Source: Candidatus Peribacteria bacterium
Lineage (GTDB): Bacteria > Patescibacteriota > Gracilibacteria > UBA1369 > UBA12463
Length of the DNA: 64,000 nt
Assembly: GCA_943354965.1 (NCBI GenBank)
Contig: CALRDN010000001.1
Coordinates: forward strand, 62,001-126,000
Reading direction: 5' to 3'
Shown here: one piece after another, positions 36,211 to 45,179 of the stretch
Position numbering within the stretch: position 1 is the first letter of the stretch
Layout of the letters: each line of letters opens with the position of its first letter
Notes under the pieces: model-generated
The model's input: only the letters and a program-made list of their open reading frames with translations
Told to the model about the DNA's origin: nothing
Databases searched by the model: none
Program-made: the position numbers and the translations under genes

Positions 36211-37737
36211 ATGAATGCATTAACATTGTTACTCGCCCTTCTCGGGCTGATAGTAGGAGGCGCCACCGGCTTTGCCGTGAGGAAAGTTTTTTTGACGAAG
36301 AAGGATCGCGAGGTTGCGGATGCAACCGAGCGAATGATCAACGAGGCCAATATGAAGGCCAAGGAGATGGTCATGGAGGCGAAGACTGAGTCTATCAAGA
36401 TGCAGGAAGAGGTGAAGCGCGAGGAGAGGACGAAGCATGAACAGCTTCAGAAGATGGAAGAAAGACTTACAAAGAAAGAAGAGGCTCTTGATAAAAAAAT
36501 GGATGAGACGGAAAAGGCGAAGACTGACCTCGAGCAGAAAATTACTTCCGTGAAGACGATTCGTGAGGAGGTAGAGAAGGTATACAATGCGCAGGCTCAG
36601 CAGCTTCAGAAAATTGCAGCACTTACTCCGGAGCAGGCGAAGGAGATGCTCTTGAAGCAGGTGGAAGAGGAGTCAAAGGAAGACTTGTTGGCACAGATTG
36701 AAAAATCAGAAAAGGAGCTCAAAGAGAAGGCACAGGAAAAAGCTCGTTATGTGATTGCCGATGCTATTCAGCGCGTGGCGGCTGATGTTACCTCCGAGTC
36801 GACGACTACAATTGTGAACCTACCAAGCGATGATTTGAAGGGAAGAATTATCGGACGCGAGGGAAGAAATATTAATACCTTTGAGCAGATTACCGGTATT
36901 GATGTAATCGTTGATGATACTCCGGGATCGATTGTTATTAGCGGTTTCGATATGATTCGTCGTTATATCGCGAAGATGACGCTTGAGCGTTTGATCGTTG
37001 ATGGTCGTATTCACCCGGCCAGGATTGAGGAGACATATGAAAAGGTAAAGGAAGACGTGAATAATTTGATTAAAGAAATTGGAGAGAAGGCGGTGTTTGA
37101 GGCTGGTGTTACCGGCTTGCATCCTAACTTGATCAAATTGCTTGGTCGTCTCAAATTCCGTTTGAGCTATGGACAAAATGTCTTGAAGCATTCTATGGAG
37201 GTCGCCTTCATCGCGGGTGCACTCGCCGCAGAGCTTGGAGCTGATGTAAACGTTTGTAAGAAGGCAGGTCTTCTCCATGATATTGGAAAGGCGGTGGATC
37301 ATGAGATCCAGGGAAATCATGTGAAGATCGGTGCTGAAATTGCGAAGAAGTTTGGACTTACGGCTGATGTCGTTCACGCGATCGAGGCACACGATGGAAA
37401 TATTGAGCCGAAAACGGTTGAGGCGATGTTGGTTGAGGCTGCAAACTTGATAGCGAACGGTCGCCCGGGCGCTACAAAAGAAAATCTCGACACCTTCGTT
37501 CGTCGCATGCAGGAGCTTGAAAACCTTTGTACTTCCTTTACTGGTGTGAAAAAAGCTTACGCCCTTCAGGCTGGTAACGAGGTTAGAATCTTCGTCAATG
37601 CTGACGATCTCGATGATCTCGGCGCGAAGAGACTCAGCCACGACGTAGCCCGCAAGATCGAACGCGACTTCCAGCACCCAAACCCAATCAAGGTAAATGT
37701 GATTAGGGAGGTGAGAAGGGAGGCTACGGCGGATTAA
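36211..37737 (+). CDS. rny: Ribonuclease Y
   Basis: Membrane-anchored endoribonuclease that starts mRNA decay. 508 aa. N-terminal membrane segment (LTLLLALLGLIVGGATGFAV), a long coiled coil to about residue 200, a KH domain with IGREGRNINTFEQITGIDV, then an HD phosphohydrolase domain with LLHDIGKAVDHE and AHDGNIEPKTVEAMLV. The order and length are standard. The exonuclease gene follows 28 nt later, suggesting a shared transcript. Confidence 0.97.
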   Translation: MNALTLLLALLGLIVGGATGFAVRKVFLTKKDREVADATERMINEANMKAKEMVMEAKTESIKMQEEVKREERTKHEQLQKMEERLTKKEEALDKKMDETEKAKTDLEQKITSVKTIREEVEKVYNAQAQQLQKIAALTPEQAKEMLLKQVEEESKEDLLAQIEKSEKELKEKAQEKARYVIADAIQRVAADVTSESTTTIVNLPSDDLKGRIIGREGRNINTFEQITGIDVIVDDTPGSIVISGFDMIRRYIAKMTLERLIVDGRIHPARIEETYEKVKEDVNNLIKEIGEKAVFEAGVTGLHPNLIKLLGRLKFRLSYGQNVLKHSMEVAFIAGALAAELGADVNVCKKAGLLHDIGKAVDHEIQGNHVKIGAEIAKKFGLTADVVHAIEAHDGNIEPKTVEAMLVEAANLIANGRPGATKENLDTFVRRMQELENLCTSFTGVKKAYALQAGNEVRIFVNADDLDDLGAKRLSHDVARKIERDFQHPNPIKVNVIREVRREATAD

Positions 37738-37765
37738 GCTGATTTACATTTAATAAATTACCCTC

Positions 37766-38506
37766 ATGCGTACTCTTTTTCTCGATACCGAAACGACAGG
37801 CATAGAGCCTCAATCACGATTGGTGCAGTTGGCGTATAAAAATGGACTTACGGGAGAGGAGGTGAGTGCCTACTTCAAGCCACCGGTAGCTATCTCCTAT
37901 GGTTCGATGGCGGTGCATCATATTACGAACGAAATGGTTGCGGACAAGCCGGCTTTTGCGGGGAGTGAGCAACAAGTTCAGTTGGTTCAGCTCCTGAGTG
38001 AGACGATTTGCGTGGCCCACAATGCTCCTTTTGATGTTGGGATTTTGAAAAATGAGGGTATAGAGATTAGTACCTATATCGATACGCTTCGTGTGGCAAA
38101 ACATATCATTGCGAGTGATCAGCATAATTTGCAGTACCTACGATATTCACTGCATTTGAATACAGTGGAGGTAAGGGCTCATGATGCGATGGGGGATGTA
38201 CTGGTGCTCGAGGCTTTGTTCGGCCATTTAGTTCAACTGGTTCGGGAGAAATTTTCTTGTGCGACGGATGATGAAGTGGTGAGTAAGATGCTGGAATTAA
38301 CCTATAGTCCCGTCCCGATGACGACATTTTCTTTTGGAAAATATAAAGGCAAAACCTTCGACGAGGTTCGCGCGATGGATAGGGGATACATTACCTGGCT
38401 GCACACGAGCGAGAAACAGAAGCCTCTTGTTGAGCAAAATGAGGATCTCATATATACGTTGAATTTGTGCATGCAGGGGAAGATGGGGGTGCCGACGTTG
38501 CTATAA
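37766..38506 (+). CDS. DnaQ-like 3'-5' exonuclease with C-terminal DUF3820-like segment
   Basis: DEDDh exonuclease, 246 aa. Motif I LFLDTETTGIEPQSRLVQLA, motif II CVAHNAPFDVGILKNEG, motif III VRAHDAMGDVLVLEALF give all four acidic residues and the His. The last 60 residues include FSFGKYKGKTFDEVRAMDRG, matching the small DUF3820 module that often follows exonuclease domains. It could proofread or trim DNA or RNA; its place after rny suggests RNA, but that is only context. Confidence 0.88.
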   Translation: MRTLFLDTETTGIEPQSRLVQLAYKNGLTGEEVSAYFKPPVAISYGSMAVHHITNEMVADKPAFAGSEQQVQLVQLLSETICVAHNAPFDVGILKNEGIEISTYIDTLRVAKHIIASDQHNLQYLRYSLHLNTVEVRAHDAMGDVLVLEALFGHLVQLVREKFSCATDDEVVSKMLELTYSPVPMTTFSFGKYKGKTFDEVRAMDRGYITWLHTSEKQKPLVEQNEDLIYTLNLCMQGKMGVPTLL

Positions 38507-38632
38507 AACTGATTTTTAATCATATTTGCTTTTATTTTGGTGCTACGCTCATCAATGCTGACAAAGAATACTATGACCTGATGCGGCATAATAGGCATAT
38601 TAAGCTACTGAAGGATTATTGAGTTTTGATAT

Positions 38633-39571
38633 TCACTTTTGTACAAGTATATCTTCTATATCCTTGTAGCATTGTGGTCGGTCGGATGGTTTTAAGCTGA
38701 TGCAACGGCTGATGCACTCTACTAATCGCTTTCCTGCATGTAAATTCCACGGATCTCTTTCTCCTATTATGCGTGGAATGCTCGACATAATGTCTTCATG
38801 AGATTTGTGCCAGTAATTGCCCATATTGTCTACTTTTGTTCCGGTAAGAAGATGAGATTCTCCCCAATCTTTTAATTCTATTGCATATCTCGGTTCTTTT
38901 AATAGTTCTATTCCTACCATTCCGAGGGCATGTATATCCGATGCGGGATCCCATTTCATTTTGAACTGCTCCGGCGCCAGGTAGAATTTAGTTCCAAAAT
39001 GAGGATGTTTGATTCCCATGCCCTCGTAGTCAATGAGGGCTGTTATATTTCCCGCTTTTTTGGTCGGTAAAATAACGAGATTTGCTGTTTTTATGTCTTT
39101 CTGCGAAGTGCCTTCATCGTGAAGTGCCTGAATTTGTCGCGCGGTACTGAGCAATATTTCGATGATGTATGGAATTTCGATTCCCCTGAGTGTTGCCGAG
39201 GCATTATCTATATTTTCTCCTATTATGCGTTCTTCTAACCACCATTCATAATCATTATGAACTATTCGTGGCATGCCAAGTGTTGCTAATTTTTCCTGAA
39301 TTTCTTTCATAATCAGATATGCCCTGTTCCATTCATCCCCTTCTTCTAATTGTCGATCTCCAAATGCATATCTTGAGTGCTTCATTTTTAGTATCAGGGG
39401 TTCGTTTGTTTTTGTATTTTTACAGGTAAAAATATCCCTTCTCCCTCGGTGTATCTTTGCTTCGATTTTGACAGTGAGATCTCCGGCCTGAATGGTATTT
39501 CCCTCCTGTATTTTGTTCATATTGTATTGTGCAATGGGTGGTATTTTATGGTAATTTTCTATTTTTGTCAA
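38633..39571 (-). CDS. Divergent eukaryotic-like (Hanks) protein kinase
   Basis: 312-aa cytosolic kinase domain with no membrane anchor or PASTA repeats. The VAIK lysine is probably K of LILKMKHSRYA. The catalytic loop reads ALHDEGTSQKDIKTANLVIL: D, K and N are kept but the usual HRD is QKD. DFG is replaced by DYEG (ALIDYEGMGIKH). The activation and substrate segments (GTKFYLAPEQF, SDIHALGMVGIELL) are good. The ATP-binding Gly loop is poor. It may be active. No phosphatase gene is near. The first 20 residues may be dispensable; an internal ATG (MNKIQEGN) is an alternative start. Confidence 0.82.
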   Translation of the reverse strand: MTKIENYHKIPPIAQYNMNKIQEGNTIQAGDLTVKIEAKIHRGRRDIFTCKNTKTNEPLILKMKHSRYAFGDRQLEEGDEWNRAYLIMKEIQEKLATLGMPRIVHNDYEWWLEERIIGENIDNASATLRGIEIPYIIEILLSTARQIQALHDEGTSQKDIKTANLVILPTKKAGNITALIDYEGMGIKHPHFGTKFYLAPEQFKMKWDPASDIHALGMVGIELLKEPRYAIELKDWGESHLLTGTKVDNMGNYWHKSHEDIMSSIPRIIGERDPWNLHAGKRLVECISRCISLKPSDRPQCYKDIEDILVQK

Positions 39572-39938
39572 TATACGATGTCTACATAGGCACTAGTTTT
39601 TCAAAAATTGCGACTTTGACATGCTAATTTAGAAGTTTATAATTATCTTATGCTCCAAAAATAGGATATTTTGAAGCTGAAAATTTCCCCGGGAGCTCTA
39701 GTAAGAGTTCACCTTGGGTGGAAATTACTTGTCTAAAAGATAGAAATCAACTAAGTCAACAAGACTTCTATTTATGATAGCTTCTACAAGCCGTTATTTT
39801 CATGTTTAAACAACTGGGGCTTTTTTAGATGATGTTCATTGATATGTGAAAATTGAAGCTGGATTTCTTCACGTGAAGAAGTTTGAAGCTGGATTTTTAC
39901 GGTTTCTGCGGAAATAATTTTCCCTTGATCGATCTGAA
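39572..39938. promoter_or_regulatory. Divergent region kinase / groES with repeats and palindrome
   Basis: Two direct copies of TTGAAGCTGGATTT (39853-39866 and 39883-39896) flank a perfect 16-bp palindrome TTCTTCAC-GTGAAGAA (39865-39880). A partial third copy (TTGAAGCTG) is at about 39672. A short hairpin AAGTC-AACAA-GACTT is near 39755. No protein frame here is convincing. Besides the CIRCE, the groES region may thus have a second regulatory site. Confidence 0.5.
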
Positions 39939-39965
39939 TTAGCACTCTAAAATGGCAAGTGCTAA
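39925..39965 (+). promoter_or_regulatory. groESL promoter with overlapping CIRCE
   Basis: CIRCE: TTAGCACTC (39939-39947), 9-nt spacer, AAGTGCTAA (39957-39965), one mismatch from consensus in the right arm. The promoter is TTGATC (39925-39930), 17-nt spacer, TAAAAT (39948-39953); the -10 starts exactly in the CIRCE spacer, as at dnaK. HrcA would repress both operons the same way. The groES ATG is 42 bp downstream of the -10. Confidence 0.93.
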
Positions 39966-39995
39966 TTTTCATATATTTACTAATTTTTACTTACC

Positions 39996-40292
39996 ATGAG
40001 CATGCAACTCAAACCTACGGAGGATCATATTATCGTGAAGGCTGATGTCGGAGAGGAGAAGACGAAATCGGGGATTTATATTCCGGCGACGGCTTCCAAG
40101 GAGCGTCCGCAGATGGGTGAGGTAGTTGCTGTGGGTCCGGGCAAGATGACGGATGAGGGCAAGCGATTGGTTATGGAGGTTGCAGTTGGGGACAAGATCC
40201 TCTTTTCTAAGTATGGTCCAAGTGAGGTGAAAATTGAAGGAGAGGAGCTTTTGATTTTGAATCAGGGGGATGTGTTGGCTATTGTTGGGTAA
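39996..40292 (+). CDS. groES: Co-chaperonin GroES
   Basis: Heptameric lid of the GroEL chamber. 98 aa. LKPTEDHIIVKADVGEEKTK opening, the mobile loop (KSGIYIPATASKERPQMGEV), and the final GEELLILNQGDVLAIVG are typical. Directly controlled by the CIRCE promoter. groEL follows after 66 nt. Confidence 0.98.
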   Translation: MSMQLKPTEDHIIVKADVGEEKTKSGIYIPATASKERPQMGEVVAVGPGKMTDEGKRLVMEVAVGDKILFSKYGPSEVKIEGEELLILNQGDVLAIVG

Positions 40293-40346
40293 GGAATTTT
40301 TTGAAGAAAAATTTTGTATTTGTTTCCGTTTTTATTACTTACTTAA

Positions 40347-42463
<2,117 letters not shown>

Positions 42464-42594
42464 ATTTTTGTGGTTATGGATGTAACAGCTTGCATTATAC
42501 GTGAATAATCTTTTTTGTACATTTGTTGAGAATTTCTCTCAATGTGGTAAGATCGGATGGCTGTTCTTTTCTTTATATTCTTATTTTTTCTCTT

Positions 42595-43722
42595 ATGTCA
42601 TTCATGATTAACACGAAAAAAGTATTGGCGATTGGTATGGTTACGGCATTAGCGATTGGGTTGTCGGGTTGTACGTGGTTTTCTCCGAAACCGACGAAAG
42701 ATCCTATGACGATGTTGCAGGCAGGTGTTACAAATCTTGCTTCGAAGATGTCAGGTGAGTATCAGGTAAAATTTGACGCAACGTTGCTTGGAAAGGATGC
42801 TGACGGGAAGGCTCAGAATGTGACGATTGATCTCGCTGCAAATGGTGATGCTACGAGCGATCCTCTTGTTCTCGCTTTGAATTCCAAGATTAAGGGAACT
42901 ATGTCTGTTAATCAGGATAAATATTCACTTGATACGGAGTTGCGCGCCAATAAGCAGTCGGTATTCGCTATTCTCAATGGTTTGACCGGTCCTGCAGCCG
43001 AAATTCCAAAGGAGTACGTTGCTCAGGCTCTCGGAAAATGGTGGAAGATTCCGCTTCCTGCGGCTCTTGTGAAGCCTTATATTGATTCTCTTTCTCCAAC
43101 TCCTGCGCCAGTAGTGGCCGCTCCGGTCGTTGCTCCAGGGGCCAAGAAAGTTGTTCCTGTGGTTCCGGCCGCTCCAGTCGTTGCTGATAGTAGTGATAGT
43201 ACTGTTCAGCGCTTGAAGGGTGCTGAAAATATTTTCAAAAATGTAAGTGGTTATGTGAAGAATGTGACGTATGACGGATCTGATACTATTGGCGGACTAA
43301 ATAGTTATAGATACGTTGCGGACTTGGACGCAGCGTATCTTAAGGATTTTATGATTCAGTACAACAAGGACAAGGGTACAGAACCAACACCTGAGGATCT
43401 CGTGAAGCTTGATGACTTTTTGACTCACTTTACAAGTCGTTTGACGTTCTGGGTGTCGGTCGAGGGAGAGGTTTTGAATAAATTTTCTCTTATATTGAAG
43501 ATGGATAAGATTTTGAGTGATGATGGAAAATCCAGCGGTAAAGGTGAGGTGAATTTCACTATGTCTTTCATGAATTTTGGAAAGGCAGTGACGACCGTTG
43601 AACCTACCGGCGCTACGGAATTTGATCTCTTTGGTATGTTGGGAGGCTTGGCCGGTGAAGAGACTCTCGGAGCTGATGCTGCGGCAGGAATTGTTGCGCC
43701 TGTTGTTCCGCCAAAGAAATAG
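42595..43722 (+). CDS. Lipoprotein, 375 aa
   Basis: Lipoprotein signal KVLAIGMVTALAIGLSGCTW with lipobox LSGC. ATG at 42595 or 42604 could start it; the frame upstream is spurious. The mature part has a LolA/LppX-like beta look (YQVKFDATLLGKDADGK, TMSVNQDKYSLDTELRAN), a Pro/Ala/Val-rich linker at about residues 170-205 (PTPAPVVAAPVVAPGAKK), then a second globular part. No catalytic motif. It ends with a strong terminator. Function not known. Confidence 0.75.
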   Translation: MSFMINTKKVLAIGMVTALAIGLSGCTWFSPKPTKDPMTMLQAGVTNLASKMSGEYQVKFDATLLGKDADGKAQNVTIDLAANGDATSDPLVLALNSKIKGTMSVNQDKYSLDTELRANKQSVFAILNGLTGPAAEIPKEYVAQALGKWWKIPLPAALVKPYIDSLSPTPAPVVAAPVVAPGAKKVVPVVPAAPVVADSSDSTVQRLKGAENIFKNVSGYVKNVTYDGSDTIGGLNSYRYVADLDAAYLKDFMIQYNKDKGTEPTPEDLVKLDDFLTHFTSRLTFWVSVEGEVLNKFSLILKMDKILSDDGKSSGKGEVNFTMSFMNFGKAVTTVEPTGATEFDLFGMLGGLAGEETLGADAAAGIVAPVVPPKK

Positions 43723-43747
43723 TTCTTAGGTGTCAGAAAAATGTTAG

Positions 43748-43784
43748 GTCCCCATGGTAGCTTGCTTCTATGGGGACTTTTTTT
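43748..43784 (+). terminator. Rho-independent terminator after lipoprotein gene
   Basis: Stem GTCCCCAT (43748-43755) with ATGGGGAC (43770-43777), 14-nt loop, then seven T (43778-43784). The right arm contains an ATG at 43770 in frame with comEC, which I judge not to be the comEC start. Confidence 0.9.
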
Positions 43785-45179
43785 ATGGCTTTTTTCTGCG
43801 GGGTAGTTGGATGGTATTATGGTGTGTTTTTTGGCATGGTTGTGCTGTCCTGTGTGATGTTTTTTCTGATTCGATATGAATTGTTTGTTGATTTTTTGGT
43901 TTGGTCAAAGTGGAGAGTTGTTTTTATTTTTCTGGTGATGAGTTTTGGATTTGCATGTGGTTTGGTTCGGAGTGGCTGGGTGACAATGCGGCATGAGGAT
44001 GCGGTGCGCGGGGTGATTGCGAGGGGCGTGGTTGAGTTGGAGGGCTCACTGAGTAACGATCCGAAGGTGGCGAGTTTGGGGCAGAGGGTGATGGTGGACA
44101 TTGGCGGCGTGGGTGATGTTGAGATTTCTGTGCCCAATGGTGTTGAGCTGTGGAGAGGAGATAGTGTGAGGATGAGAGGGAAGATTGTGGAAGATGTGCG
44201 GTATGAGGTGAAGTATTTGAAAATGCAGCCGGTGAAAATTCTTTCCGTGGGTGAGCCGGTTGGGTTTTTTGGTATGCTGACGAGCGTGCGGAGGTATTTT
44301 GTGGTTCGTATGCAGGCGCTGTTTCCGGAGAGTGTTGGAGCTTTTATGGTTGGGATTTTGGCTGGAGGGGAGCGGGGATTGAGCGAAGAGGTAAAGGGGG
44401 ATTTCCGGAGGACGGGTTTGTCTCATATCCTTGCGGTTTCCGGATATAACGTCTCGCTGCTGCTGCAGCTCGGCGTAGCGGTCATTCCTGTTCGGAGAAA
44501 ATGGAGGTTCGCGGTATTTGGATTTTTACTCCTCGTATTTATTGGGTTTGTAGGATTTCAGGCGTCGGCGGTGAGGGCGGCGATAATGGGTTTTCTCGGC
44601 GTGTGGGCCGCCTCGCTCGGACGAGTAAAGGATATGACGCTTATTCTCCTGTGGAGCGGATTTGCTATGGTTCTGTGGGATCCTACTATGTTGCTGTTTG
44701 ATAAAGGTTTCCAGTTATCGTTTTTTGCTACGGTTGGAGTGATGTATGTTTCGCCGGTGGTTATGAGATGGTTTCCGGATAAGAAATCGGGGTTGATAGA
44801 GTCGTTTGTCGGAACACTTGCGGTGTATATTGCCCTGTTGCCCGTAACGATGTCGTTTGGGAAGTTGCCGCTGATTGGATTAATTACCAATTTGTTGTTT
44901 GTGTGGTTTATTCCGATCGCGATGACGATTGGTTCTGGAGTTTTTGTATTGAGCTTTTTGGTGTATCCGGTGGCTTTTGTTTTTGCTCGTGGGGTGAGTA
45001 TGTTTGTATCGTGGTACTTCTTCGCTATTCACTTTTTTTCGTGGCTTCCATTCAGCGTATTCGAGGTTCCGCCTATGTCAAAATATGTCGTAGTTGGATA
45101 TTACGTTTTGTTGGCGTGGTGGGTATGTCGCAGTGAGCGGGCTGTCGTGTCGGTTATTACGTCGCAACGTCCAGACTGA
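43785..45179 (+). CDS. comEC: ComEC/Rec2-type DNA uptake channel protein
   Basis: Inner-membrane channel for transformation. I use the ATG at 43785 (MAFFCGVVGWYYG), right after the terminator T-run, because the ATG at 43770 is inside the hairpin. 464 aa. DUF4131-type N-terminal part, then the Competence domain with FRRTGLSHILAVSGYNVSLL, VGFQASAVRAAIMGFLG, LLFDKGFQLSFFATVGVMYV. There is no C-terminal metallo-beta-lactamase domain, which longer ComEC proteins have. The coding strand is very G/T-rich compared with neighbours. It overlaps the next convergent gene by 23 nt. Confidence 0.92.
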   Translation: MAFFCGVVGWYYGVFFGMVVLSCVMFFLIRYELFVDFLVWSKWRVVFIFLVMSFGFACGLVRSGWVTMRHEDAVRGVIARGVVELEGSLSNDPKVASLGQRVMVDIGGVGDVEISVPNGVELWRGDSVRMRGKIVEDVRYEVKYLKMQPVKILSVGEPVGFFGMLTSVRRYFVVRMQALFPESVGAFMVGILAGGERGLSEEVKGDFRRTGLSHILAVSGYNVSLLLQLGVAVIPVRRKWRFAVFGFLLLVFIGFVGFQASAVRAAIMGFLGVWAASLGRVKDMTLILLWSGFAMVLWDPTMLLFDKGFQLSFFATVGVMYVSPVVMRWFPDKKSGLIESFVGTLAVYIALLPVTMSFGKLPLIGLITNLLFVWFIPIAMTIGSGVFVLSFLVYPVAFVFARGVSMFVSWYFFAIHFFSWLPFSVFEVPPMSKYVVVGYYVLLAWWVCRSERAVVSVITSQRPD

